Source: JAMHWF01 sp964371405 (GTDB taxonomy: Bacteria > Pseudomonadota > Gammaproteobacteria > Burkholderiales > Burkholderiaceae_C). From it: a stretch of DNA of 64,000 nt. Shown here piece by piece: positions 8,950 through 17,152 of this stretch. The notes beneath the pieces are model-generated. The model saw only the letters and a list, made by a program, of their open reading frames with translations, was not told the DNA's origin and made no database searches. The translations under genes and the position numbers were made by a program. Position 1 is the first letter of the stretch; each line of letters begins with the position of its first letter. The stretch lies in NCBI GenBank assembly GCA_964371405.1, contig CAYJLV010000016.1:9428-73427 (forward strand), written 5' to 3'.

Positions 8950-9518
8950 ATCCGCGCGGCGGCGATCGCGCGATGGCTGAGCGCGTTCTTCTCGGCCTGC
9001 GCCAGTTCGGCGACGCTGCGACCGAGCGCCGGGATGAACATCAGCGGGTCGTAGCCGAAGCCGCCCGTGCCGCGCGGCGCGTGCAGGATCTCGCCCTCCC
9101 AGCGGCCCGTCGCGACGAGCGGCTCGGGGTCGTCGGCGCTGCGCAGCGCGACGAGCACGGCGACGAAGCGCGCGCGCCGATCCGCCATACCCTGCATGCG
9201 CTCGAGCAGCACGCGGTTGTTCTCGGCATCGCCCGTCGCGCCGCCGAGCAGCGCCGCGTAGCGCGCCGACCGCACGCCCGGCGCGCCGCCGAGCGCGTCG
9301 ACGACGAGGCCCGAGTCGTCGGCTATCGCGGCGCAGCCGGCGGCGCGCGACGCGTGGCGCGCCTTGGCCAGCGCGTTCTCGACGAATGTGGCGTGCGGCT
9401 CGTCGGCCTCGGCGATGCCGAGCGAGCCTTGCGCAACGATCTCCAGCCCGAGCCGCGACAGCAGCTCGCGCAGTTCGGCGAGCTTCTTCGCGTTGTTCGA
9501 CGCCAGCACCAGCCTCAT
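8916..9518 (-). CDS. rdgB: dITP/XTP pyrophosphatase RdgB
   Basis: RdgB hydrolyses non-canonical purine nucleotides (dITP, XTP) to keep them out of DNA. The 200-residue Ham1 family protein has the N-terminal LASNNAKKLAEL, the FVENALAKARHAS signature, ADDSGLVVDAL, the GGFGYDPLMFIP substrate loop and a C-terminal SHRAIA. The ATG at 9518 overlaps the rph stop codon (4 bases), so it is translationally coupled to rph. Confidence 0.97.
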   Translation of the reverse strand: MRLVLASNNAKKLAELRELLSRLGLEIVAQGSLGIAEADEPHATFVENALAKARHASRAAGCAAIADDSGLVVDALGGAPGVRSARYAALLGGATGDAENNRVLLERMQGMADRRARFVAVLVALRSADDPEPLVATGRWEGEILHAPRGTGGFGYDPLMFIPALGRSVAELAQAEKNALSHRAIAAARMCDAMRQAWTL

Positions 9519-10240
9519 GCAGCGAGTGCAGCGCGCTGCGCCGTGACCAGCTCGCGGATGCCCTTGTCGGCGAGCGCGAGCAACTGCGCCATCTCGGCGT
9601 GCGAGAACGGCGCGCCCTCGGCCGTGCCCTGCACTTCGACGTAGCCGCCCGCGCCCGTCATCACGACATTCATGTCGGTGCCGCAGGCGGCATCCTCGAC
9701 GTACTCGAGGTCTAGCAGCGGTGTGCCCCCGACGATGCCCACCGACACGGCGGCGACGGCGTCGCGGATCGGCGATGCGCCGAGCTTGCCCTGCGCGAGC
9801 AGCCACGTCACGGCATCGTGCGCCGCCACCCAGGCGCCGGTGATCGCCGCGGTGCGCGTGCCGCCGTCGGCCTGGATCACGTCGCAGTCGAGCGAGATCG
9901 TGCGCTCGCCGAGCGCGCGCAGGTCGAACACGGCGCGCAGCGCGCGGCCGATCAGGCGCTGGATTTCGTGCGTGCGGCCGCTCTGCTTGCCGCGCGCGGC
10001 CTCACGGTCGCTGCGCGTGTGCGTGGCGCGCGGCAGCATGCCGTATTCCGCCGTGACCCAGCCCTCGCCGCTGCCGCGCTTGTGCGGCGGCACCTTGTCC
10101 TCGACCGACGCGGTGCACAGCACGCGCGTCTCGCCGAACTCGATCAGCACCGAGCCCTCGGCGTGGCGCGTGTAGCCGCGCGTGATCTTCACCGGGCGCA
10201 ATGCATCCGCGGCACGGCCCTGCGTGCGTTTGTAGTCCAT
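9515..10240 (-). CDS. rph: Ribonuclease PH
   Basis: This 241-residue phosphorolytic 3'-5' exoribonuclease trims tRNA 3' ends. It has the N-terminal DALRPVKITRGYTRHAEGS, RTHEIQRLIGRALRAV with phosphate-binding arginines, DCDVIQADGGTRTA with metal ligands, and EGAPFSHAEM near the C-terminus. It is full length, unlike the frameshifted copy in E. coli K-12. It is the first gene of the rph-rdgB-hemW run and lies just downstream of the PP2C gene with a 10-base gap. Confidence 0.97.
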   Translation of the reverse strand: MDYKRTQGRAADALRPVKITRGYTRHAEGSVLIEFGETRVLCTASVEDKVPPHKRGSGEGWVTAEYGMLPRATHTRSDREAARGKQSGRTHEIQRLIGRALRAVFDLRALGERTISLDCDVIQADGGTRTAAITGAWVAAHDAVTWLLAQGKLGASPIRDAVAAVSVGIVGGTPLLDLEYVEDAACGTDMNVVMTGAGGYVEVQGTAEGAPFSHAEMAQLLALADKGIRELVTAQRAALAA

Positions 10241-10250
10241 CGTGGACCTT

Positions 10251-11168
10251 TCAGGTTTTCTTGTGTTGCGACGAGCGCTTGATCGCCTCGTTGATCTCGC
10301 GGATCGACCGCTCGATCTCGGCCTCGTCGAGCTCGTCGGGCGGATCCTGGCCCATCATGCTGGCCTGGATCGTCGAGGCGAACACTTCTTCGCCGAGCGA
10401 TTGCGTCGAGATGCCGTGCGTGCTGTCGCTGTCCTCGGCGGCCTCGAACTCGACGGCGAGGATCGTCACGTTGTCGCACTTCGGGCCGCCGTTGCGCAGC
10501 GCCTGCTCGACCAGCTCGGGCACGGCGTCGGAGATCGGCCGCGACGCGAGCTGCTCCGTGATGACGGCATCGGCGACCGTACCCCACAGGCCGTCGGAGC
10601 ACAGCAGGATGCGGTCGCCCGGTTGCATCAGCAGCGGTCCGACGGTGTCGACGACCGGCTTGCCCGGGCTGCCGAGGCAGGTGAACAACACGTTGCGGTT
10701 GAAGCGCTCGGGCATCGGCACGACCTGCGAAAGCGTCTGCTGCAGCTCGGTGTAGGAATGGTCGCGCGTGCGCGCGACGAGCTTGTCGCCGCGCACCAGG
10801 TACAGCCGCGAATCGCCGCAGTGCGCCCAGTAGGCCGCGTTGCCCTGCATCACGCAGGCCACGACCGTGGTGCGCGGCGTGTCGATCAGCGCCTTCTCCG
10901 TCGCATAGCGCAGCAGCTGATGGTGGCCCGCCATGATGGCGTCGTGCAGGAAGCGCTGAGGATCCGGCAGCACGGGCTTGGCGTCGCGCTGGAACATCGC
11001 CGCCAGCGTCTGCAGCGCGAGCTGCGAGGCAACCTCGCCCTCGGGGTGGCCGCCCATGCCGTCGGCGAGCGCGAACAGGCCCGAATCACGCGTGTAGCAG
11101 TAGCCCATGCGGTCTTCGTTCATCTCGCGGCCGCCCTTGCGGCTGAGCTGGTACACGGAAAAACGCAT
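10251..11168 (-). CDS. PP2C-family Ser/Thr protein phosphatase
   Basis: This 305-residue phosphatase has the metal-dependent PPM motifs in order: NEDRMGYC, LFALADGMGGHPEGE (first metal Asp and Gly), GDSRLYLVR, RILLCSDGLWG, and CDNVTILAVEF with the final Asp-Asn. There is no membrane segment. It lies 12 bases downstream of the Ser/Thr kinase gene, a reversible-phosphorylation pair that removes phosphate from the kinase or its targets by analogy with PknB/PstP-type pairs. The pair's position next to yicC-gmk is common in Burkholderiales. Confidence 0.94.
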   Translation of the reverse strand: MRFSVYQLSRKGGREMNEDRMGYCYTRDSGLFALADGMGGHPEGEVASQLALQTLAAMFQRDAKPVLPDPQRFLHDAIMAGHHQLLRYATEKALIDTPRTTVVACVMQGNAAYWAHCGDSRLYLVRGDKLVARTRDHSYTELQQTLSQVVPMPERFNRNVLFTCLGSPGKPVVDTVGPLLMQPGDRILLCSDGLWGTVADAVITEQLASRPISDAVPELVEQALRNGGPKCDNVTILAVEFEAAEDSDSTHGISTQSLGEEVFASTIQASMMGQDPPDELDEAEIERSIREINEAIKRSSQHKKT

Positions 11169-11180
11169 GGTGCCGACCGG

Positions 11181-12152
11181 TCAGGCCTTCACGCCGCCGG
11201 TCTTCAGATTTTCGAGCTGCAGCTTGAGCCGCTCGCTGAAGCTGAGCTTGGTGTAGCGGCGCTCGGTCTCGCGCGCCAGCTCCTTTTGCAGCGCGAACAC
11301 GCTTTGCGGGCGCGACAGCGGATCGAGCGACATGCACCACTCCGTCACCTCGATCAGGTTGTCGGAGTAGATGTTGCGCAGCCGCGAGAGGCTCAGCGCC
11401 AAGCGGTCCTTCTCGATGCGCTGCGGCGCGTCGTTGGGCGGGTACCCCTGCATGCAGGCATAGATGCAGGCGCCGATCGCGTAGATGTCGGTCCAGGGTC
11501 CGAGCGTGCCGTCTCTGCGGTACATCTCGGGCGCGGCAAAGCCGGGCGTGTACATCGGGCGGATGAAGTTGCCTTCCTTGCTCAGCACCTCGCGCGCCGC
11601 GCCGAAGTCGAGCAGCACGGCCTTGTTGTCGTTGGTGATGAAGATGTTGGCCGGCTTGATGTCCAGGTGCAGCATCTTGTGCTGATGCACGATGCGCAGG
11701 CCCCTGAGGATTTCGTCGAACAGCGAGCGGATCGTCGACTCGCGGAACACCTTGTCGCGCTTCAAGTCGCGCGCCGTGACGATGAAATCCTGCAGGGTGT
11801 CGCCCTGCAGGTAGTTCATCACCATGTAGACGGTTTCGTTCTCGCGGAAGAAGTTCAGCACCGAAACGACGCTGGGGTGCGCGATCTGGGCGAGCGAGCG
11901 GCCTTCTTCGAAGAAGCTCTTGAGGCCGAGGCGGTAGAGCGGCTGCTTCTCGGGCTTGACGCGCGGCGTCAACTCGCCCGGCGAACGCTCGGCGAGCGAC
12001 GATGGCAGGTACTCCTTGAGTGCGACGAGGTGGCGCTCGTTGTCCTCGGCGAGATAGACGACGCCGAAGCCGCCGGCCGCGAGCTTCTTGACGATCTGGT
12101 AGCCGCCGACCACGGTCCCTGCGGGCAACGGAGCGGGCTTGGGCTTCGACAT
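11181..12152 (-). CDS. Hanks-type Ser/Thr protein kinase
   Basis: This 323-residue cytoplasmic kinase has a full catalytic domain: the glycine loop LAAGGFGVVYLA, the ATP Lys in LVALKEYLP, the catalytic loop MLHLDIKPANIF (HLD instead of HRD), LLDFGAARE, and the activation-segment end FAAPEMY. A C-terminal helical tail follows at about 280-323, with no transmembrane anchor or PASTA repeats. The partner phosphatase lies directly downstream. Targets are unknown. Confidence 0.95.
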   Translation of the reverse strand: MSKPKPAPLPAGTVVGGYQIVKKLAAGGFGVVYLAEDNERHLVALKEYLPSSLAERSPGELTPRVKPEKQPLYRLGLKSFFEEGRSLAQIAHPSVVSVLNFFRENETVYMVMNYLQGDTLQDFIVTARDLKRDKVFRESTIRSLFDEILRGLRIVHQHKMLHLDIKPANIFITNDNKAVLLDFGAAREVLSKEGNFIRPMYTPGFAAPEMYRRDGTLGPWTDIYAIGACIYACMQGYPPNDAPQRIEKDRLALSLSRLRNIYSDNLIEVTEWCMSLDPLSRPQSVFALQKELARETERRYTKLSFSERLKLQLENLKTGGVKA

Positions 12153-12182
12153 AATCCAGTCTTCTCAACGGCGGATCGCTCA

Positions 12183-13079
12183 ATGTCAGTTTACAGTATG
12201 ACCGGCTATGCGAGCGCCTCGTCGGGCGCTGCCGACGCTGCGGCGCCGGGCAACGTCAGCGTCGAGTTGCGCTCCGTCAACGGACGCTTTCTCGACCTCT
12301 CGCTGCGCTTGCCCGACGAATTGCGTGCGCTCGAGCCGGCGTTGCGCGAACTCGTCGCACAGCGCTTGCGGCGCGGCAAGATCGAGATGCGCGTCACGAC
12401 GCAGCGCGACGCTGACGCCGCCTGGCCGAGCCCGCAGCCCGAACAGCTGAGCCGGCTCGCGCGCCTCGAAGGCACGGTGCAGGGTTGGCTGTCCAGCGCG
12501 CAGCCGCTGTCGGTGCACGAGGCATTGCAGTGGTGCCGCGGCGGCGGCGCCGTCGAGCGGCTCGACGAGCCCGCGCTCGACACGGCGCGGCGCTGCATCG
12601 AAGGCCTGGCGGACGCTCGCCGGCGCGAGGGCGAACGCCTCGTCGTTGTGCTTGCCGGGCGCATCGAGCGGCTGCGCGCCCTCGCCGACCAGGCCGAGCC
12701 GCTCGTGCCCGCCGTCGTGCAGCGCCAGCAACAGCGCTTCGTCGAGCGCTGGAACGAAGCGCTGGCGGCGACCGGCGCCGCGCAGAGCGTGCCGCGCGAG
12801 GCGCTGCAGGAACGCGCGCTCAACGAAGCGGCCGCCTATGCGATCCGCATCGACGTCGCCGAGGAACTCGCGCGCCTGCGCGCCCACCTCGACGAGCTGG
12901 CGCGGCTGCTGAAGGCGGGCGGCGAAATCGGCAAGCGCCTCGACTTCCTGATCCAGGAACTTCAGCGCGAAGCCAACACGCTGGGCTCGAAGTCGGCTGC
13001 GCTCGAGCTGACCAACATCTCGGTCGAGATGAAGGTGCTCGTCGAGCAGTTGCGCGAGCAGGTGCAGAACATCGAATAG
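12183..13079 (+). CDS. yicC: YicC family endoribonuclease
   Basis: This 298-residue YicC/YloC protein is reported as a RapZ-like endoribonuclease in E. coli. Diagnostic segments are the N-terminal SMTGYAS, VELRSVNGRFLDLSLRLP, RRGKIEMRV, and the C-terminal DUF1732 stretch with EIGKRLDFLIQELQREANT and ALELTNISVEMKVLVEQ. It starts only 30 bases from the divergent kinase gene, so the two promoters must overlap. gmk follows after 146 bases, the usual yicC-gmk order. Confidence 0.95.
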   Translation: MSVYSMTGYASASSGAADAAAPGNVSVELRSVNGRFLDLSLRLPDELRALEPALRELVAQRLRRGKIEMRVTTQRDADAAWPSPQPEQLSRLARLEGTVQGWLSSAQPLSVHEALQWCRGGGAVERLDEPALDTARRCIEGLADARRREGERLVVVLAGRIERLRALADQAEPLVPAVVQRQQQRFVERWNEALAATGAAQSVPREALQERALNEAAAYAIRIDVAEELARLRAHLDELARLLKAGGEIGKRLDFLIQELQREANTLGSKSAALELTNISVEMKVLVEQLREQVQNIE

Positions 13080-13225
13080 CGCGCCGCGTCTCGTCGGACT
13101 TCGGGCCGCGCCCCGGGCAAGCGGTTTCCGTCCCGGGTCGGGCACCAGCCGCATGCCGATCCGCGGCCGGCGCGGGCGGCACTTCGGTGCAGAATAACGC
13201 CGCACAGCGACGCTCCCCGCACTGC

Positions 13226-13846
13226 ATGGACTCCCCCGGCAACCTGTTCGTCGTCGCCGCGCCCAGCGGCGCCGGCAAGTCGAGCCTCGTGAAGGCGCTG
13301 CTCGAGCTCGATTCGCACCTCGTCGTCTCGGTCTCGCACACAACGCGCCCGCCGCGCGGCCAGGAACAGCCGGGGCGCGAATACCACTTCGTCGACGATG
13401 CCGCTTTCTCCGCCATGGTCGAGCGCGGCGAGTTCTTCGAATGGGCAGAGGTGCACGGCAAGCGCTACGGCACGTCGAAGTCGGCAATCGGGCAGCGTAT
13501 CGGCTCGGGCGAGGACGTCGTGCTCGAGATCGACTGGCAGGGCGCGCTGCAGATCAAGCGGCTGTTCCCGGACGCCGTGCTCGTCTTCGTGCTGCCGCCG
13601 AGCTGGGACGAGTTGCGCGAGCGGCTGCTGCGTCGCGGCGAGGACGGCGCCGACTCGATCGCCCAGCGCCTGGCCAATGCGCGCGTCGAGGTGGCGCAGG
13701 CCCGCCACTTCGACTTCGTTATAATCAATGCCCTGTTCGAGACGGCGCTGTTCGACTTGAAGGCGATCGTCCATTCCCAGCGGCTCAAGTACGCCGCGCT
13801 GCGCAGAAGCAAACCCGCCGTCTTCGCCGCGCTCGGCCTCGATTGA
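13226..13846 (+). CDS. gmk: Guanylate kinase
   Basis: This 206-residue kinase phosphorylates GMP to GDP. The P-loop APSGAGKSSLVKAL is at residues 11-24, followed by SVSHTTRPPRGQEQPGREYHFV (GMP-binding Arg/Tyr region, split across this span), and EIDWQGALQIK. Near the C-terminus FDFVIINALF is conserved; its codons spell out a perfect TATAAT (see the promoter entry). The ATG at 13226 begins the conserved GNLFVVAAPSG N-terminus. Confidence 0.97.
   Translation: MDSPGNLFVVAAPSGAGKSSLVKALLELDSHLVVSVSHTTRPPRGQEQPGREYHFVDDAAFSAMVERGEFFEWAEVHGKRYGTSKSAIGQRIGSGEDVVLEIDWQGALQIKRLFPDAVLVFVLPPSWDELRERLLRRGEDGADSIAQRLANARVEVAQARHFDFVIINALFETALFDLKAIVHSQRLKYAALRRSKPAVFAALGLD
13720..13725 (+). promoter_or_regulatory. 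Internal -10 element in gmk, probably for rpoZ-spoT
   Basis: A perfect TATAAT occurs 154 bases before the rpoZ ATG, inside the FDFVIIN codons of gmk. It is built from GTT and ATA codons, which are rare in this GC-rich gene set where GTC/GTG and ATC are the rule. No good -35 is seen at 17 bases, so it may be an extended -10 or activator-dependent promoter. Confidence 0.5.
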
Positions 13847-13878
13847 ACCGCCCCGCCGCCCGACCGGAGCACCCCCGC

Positions 13879-14082
13879 ATGGCCCGCATCACCGTCGAAG
13901 ACTGCCTGACGAAGATCCCGAACCGCTTCCAGCTCGTACTGGCGGCGACTTACCGCGCGCGCATGCTCAGCCAGGGCCACGCGCCCAAGGTCGAGACCAA
14001 GAACAAGCCCGGCGTCACGGCACTGCGCGAGATCGCCGCCGGCGAGATCGGCGTCGAGATGCTGCGCAAGGTTCCGATCTGA
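13879..14082 (+). CDS. rpoZ: RNA polymerase omega subunit
   Basis: This 67-residue omega subunit has the MARITVEDCLTKIPNRFQLV N-terminus and the conserved NKPGVTALREIAAGEIG segment. It assists assembly of the beta' subunit and forms part of the ppGpp site 1. It lies between gmk and spoT, the universal proteobacterial order, so the ppGpp target and the ppGpp enzyme are co-expressed. Confidence 0.98.
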   Translation: MARITVEDCLTKIPNRFQLVLAATYRARMLSQGHAPKVETKNKPGVTALREIAAGEIGVEMLRKVPI

Positions 14083-14153
14083 CGCGCGGCGCCCGCCCGC
14101 ACTCCGTTCCCCCACGAGGACACGCCGCACCCGTTCCGGGATAAATTCCGGGC

Positions 14154-16421
14154 ATGGGTGAGCGCACCTTCACCGCACTGCGTGACCGTTTCGTGTCGAA
14201 GCGGCCGCGCGCGGCCGCGCCGCCCGCCGACGCCAGTGTCGGCTCGTTCGCCGCTCTGACGGCGCGGCTCGACTACCTCGGCACCGCCGACATCAAGCGC
14301 GTTCGCGAGGCCTACCGCTTCGCCGACGAAGTCCACCTCGGCCAGTTCCGCGCCAGCGGCGAGCCTTACATCACGCACCCGATCGCCGTCGCGGGCCTGT
14401 GCGCCGACTGGAAGCTCGACGCGCAGGCCATCATGGCCGCGCTGATGCACGATGCCATGGAGGACTGCGGCACCGCCAAGAGCGAGCTGATCGAGCACTT
14501 CGGCGCGCCGACCGCCGAGCTCGTCGACGGCCTCACCAAGCTCGACAAGCTGCAGTTCTCGACGCGCGAGGAGTCGCAGGCCGAATCGTTTCGCAAGATG
14601 TTCCTGGCGATGGCGCGCGACGTGCGCGTCATCCTGATCAAGCTCGCCGACCGGCTGCACAACATGCGCACGATGGACGCGATGGCCGCCGACAAGCGCG
14701 TGCGCATCGCGCGCGAGACGCTCGACATCTACGCCCCGATCGCGCACCGCCTGGGCCTGAACCAGACCTACCGCGAGCTGCAGGAGCTCTCGTTCGCGCA
14801 CCTCAAGCCCTGGCGCCACGCGGCGCTGTCGAAGGCCGTGCAGCGCGCGCGCGGCTACCGCCGCGACGTCGTCGACCGCGTGCAGCGCGAGGTCGAGAAG
14901 GCGTTCAAGGACGCGAAGATCGGCGTCCAGGTCTACGGCCGCGAGAAGACGCTGTTCTCGATCTACCGCAAGATGCGCGAGAAGCACCTGTCGTTCGCGC
15001 AGGTGAGCGACATCTTCGGCTTTCGCATCGTCGTCGGCACGCTGTCCCAGTGCTACATGGCGCTGGGCGTGCTGCACCAGATCTACAAGCCGGTGCCCGG
15101 CCGCTTCAAGGACTACATCGCGATCCCCAAGGCCAACGGCTACCAGTCGCTGCACACCACGCTCGTGAGCCCGCTCGGCACCGCGGTCGAGTTCCAGATC
15201 CGCACCGAGCACATGCACGCCGTGGCCGAGAAGGGCATCGCCGCGCACTGGATGTACAAGGTCAACGAGTCGGGCATCAGCGAGGCGCAGCGCCTGGGGT
15301 CGCTCTGGCTGCAGTCGCTGATCGACATCCAGGACGACACGCGCGACGCGACGGAGTTTCTCGAGCACGTCAAGATCGACCTGTTCCCCGACGCGGTCTA
15401 CGTCTTCACGCCCAAGTCGAAGATCCTCGCGCTGCCGCGCGGCGCGACGCCGGTCGACTTCGCCTACGCGATCCACTCCGACGTCGGCGACCGCACGGTG
15501 GCAGCAAAGATCAACGGCGAGCCGGTCGCGCTGCGTGCCGAGCTGCGCAGCGGCGACGTCGTCGAAGTCCTCACCGCGCCGAACGCGCGCCCGAACCCGG
15601 CCTGGCTCAACTTCGTGCGCACCGGCCGCGCGCGCTCGAAGATCCGCCACTACCTCAAGAACATGGAGCAGGAGGAGTCGCGCGAGCTCGGCCACAAGCT
15701 GCTGGCGCAGGCGCTGCGCGCCGAAGGCCTGGCGATACCCGACATCACGGCTCCGGCCGAAGGCGCCGAGGCCGCCGTCTGGCAGCAGCTCGTGCGCTGG
15801 AGCGGCAACCGCACGCGCGACGACCTGCTCGTCGACATCGGCCTCGGGCGCAAGATCGCGAGCATCGTCGCCAAGCGCCTGACGCGCCTGCTCATCGACC
15901 AGGGCTCGCGCCCCGACGCGCTGATGCTGACGATGGGCCGCTACGGCGCCGACGACGCGACGCCCGCGCAGGGCACCGTCGTGATCGACGGCACCGAGGG
16001 CGCCACGGTGCAGCTCGCCACCTGCTGTCGCCCGATTCCCGGCGACTCGATCGTCGGCTACCTCGGCCGCGGCGAGGGCCTCGTCGTGCACACCGCCGAA
16101 TGCGCCGTCGGCCGCAAGCTGTTCGACCGCGACAGCGAGCGCTGGATCGCCGTCGAATGGGCCGAGGAGCCGACACGCGCCTTCGAGTCGGCCGTCAACG
16201 TGCTGGTGAAGAACGCCAAGGGTGTGCTCGCGCAGGTCGCTGCCGCGATCAGCGCCGCCGAGGCCGACATCACCTACATCGACATGGGCAACGAACACGG
16301 CAACGAGACCGCCGAGCTGCGCCTGCTGCTGGGCGTGCGCGACCGCGTGCACCTCGCCGACGTGATCCGCACGCTGCACCGCTCGCCGGCCGTCATGCGG
16401 GTCGCACGAGCAAAGCCGTAG
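14154..16421 (+). CDS. spoT: Bifunctional (p)ppGpp synthetase/hydrolase (RelA/SpoT family)
   Basis: This 755-residue long RSH enzyme has the HD hydrolase domain (about 60-215) with the HDAMED metal motif and LADRLHNMRT, so hydrolase activity is expected. The synthetase domain follows (about 260-380), with FKDYIAIPKANGYQSLHTT and the EFQIRTEHMH region. A TGS domain follows (about 420-480, PRGATPVDFAYAIHSD), then helical/zinc-finger regions including TCCRPIPGD, and a C-terminal ACT domain (about 675-750). It is bifunctional by motif content, hence spoT rather than relA. Confidence 0.96.
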   Translation: MGERTFTALRDRFVSKRPRAAAPPADASVGSFAALTARLDYLGTADIKRVREAYRFADEVHLGQFRASGEPYITHPIAVAGLCADWKLDAQAIMAALMHDAMEDCGTAKSELIEHFGAPTAELVDGLTKLDKLQFSTREESQAESFRKMFLAMARDVRVILIKLADRLHNMRTMDAMAADKRVRIARETLDIYAPIAHRLGLNQTYRELQELSFAHLKPWRHAALSKAVQRARGYRRDVVDRVQREVEKAFKDAKIGVQVYGREKTLFSIYRKMREKHLSFAQVSDIFGFRIVVGTLSQCYMALGVLHQIYKPVPGRFKDYIAIPKANGYQSLHTTLVSPLGTAVEFQIRTEHMHAVAEKGIAAHWMYKVNESGISEAQRLGSLWLQSLIDIQDDTRDATEFLEHVKIDLFPDAVYVFTPKSKILALPRGATPVDFAYAIHSDVGDRTVAAKINGEPVALRAELRSGDVVEVLTAPNARPNPAWLNFVRTGRARSKIRHYLKNMEQEESRELGHKLLAQALRAEGLAIPDITAPAEGAEAAVWQQLVRWSGNRTRDDLLVDIGLGRKIASIVAKRLTRLLIDQGSRPDALMLTMGRYGADDATPAQGTVVIDGTEGATVQLATCCRPIPGDSIVGYLGRGEGLVVHTAECAVGRKLFDRDSERWIAVEWAEEPTRAFESAVNVLVKNAKGVLAQVAAAISAAEADITYIDMGNEHGNETAELRLLLGVRDRVHLADVIRTLHRSPAVMRVARAKP

Positions 16422-16424
16422 CGC

Positions 16425-17000
16425 TCACTCCGGCGCCGGGTACCTCACCTCGATCACCTCGATGCGCTCGACGCCGCCGGGCGTCGCGAGCTGCACCTCG
16501 TCGCCTTCGCGCGCCTTGAGCAGCGCGCGCGCGATCGGCGCGATCCAGCTCACTTCCCCGGCCAGGCTGTCGGCCTCGTCGATGCCCTTGATCGTGACGG
16601 TGCGGCGCTCGCCGCGCTGGTTCTCGTAGGTCACCGTCGCGCCGAAGAAGATCTGGTCGCTGCCGTGATGCGCCGACGGGTCGGCCACTTCGGCGATGTC
16701 GAGGCGCCGGGTCAGGAATCGGATGCGGCGGTCGATCTCGCGCAGCCTCTTCTTGCCGTAGAGGTAGTCGCCGTTCTCGGAGCGGTCGCCGTTCTTCGCC
16801 GCCCACGACACCGTCTCGACGACCTTCGGCCGCTCGACGTCGAGCAGCTCCATCAGCTCGGCGCGCAGGCGGCGCCAGCCTTCGGGCGTCAGGTAGTTGC
16901 GCGTGCCCGCGGGCAGCGCGGCGGCGGCATCGAGGCCATCATCGTCGCCGTCTTCGCCGGCGTCGGCGGCGTCGTTCTCGCGGGTGAAGGCCTTGCTCAT
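16425..17000 (-). CDS. greB: Transcript cleavage factor GreB
   Basis: This 191-residue Gre factor rescues backtracked RNA polymerase. It has the N-terminal coiled coil (about 40-110) with NYLTPEGWRRLRAEL and the GreB-type tip AKNGDRSENGDYLYGKKRLR, with acidic residues at the loop. The FKBP-like C-terminal domain follows (about 115-190) with FFGATVTYE and IAPIARALLKAREGDEV. An extra acidic N-terminal extension of about 35 residues, rich in Asp/Glu/Ala, is unusual. It converges with spoT, with a 3-base gap between stop codons. Confidence 0.94.
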   Translation of the reverse strand: MSKAFTRENDAADAGEDGDDDGLDAAAALPAGTRNYLTPEGWRRLRAELMELLDVERPKVVETVSWAAKNGDRSENGDYLYGKKRLREIDRRIRFLTRRLDIAEVADPSAHHGSDQIFFGATVTYENQRGERRTVTIKGIDEADSLAGEVSWIAPIARALLKAREGDEVQLATPGGVERIEVIEVRYPAPE

Positions 17001-17082
17001 CGTCGTCGTTGCGTCCGATCCGTTTATATACGGAACCTCGCCCGGCACCTGCCGCCGAGGCGTCATACCGACGCGCCCGACG

Positions 17083-17093
17083 AGGATGCATAT
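17083..17093 (+). promoter_or_regulatory. NsrR-like half-site upstream of nnrS
   Basis: The 11-mer AGGATGCATAT resembles one arm of the NsrR consensus (AANATGCATTT; two mismatches). It lies 60 bases before the nnrS ATG. The second arm is not conserved, so it is at best a half-site. It is relevant because an NsrR-type regulator and a fuller operator occur at 23.3-24.2 kb. Confidence 0.35.
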
Positions 17094-17152
17094 TCTCGAC
17101 GAGACCGACCTCGGGCTACAGTCGAGCTGACGCAACCGAGTCGGATCGAACG

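Noticed and set aside
10242..12182. Long plus-strand frame across the PP2C and kinase genes that continues into yicC
   Set aside because: Only the part from 12183 has family motifs (YicC); the rest is antisense to the kinase and phosphatase.
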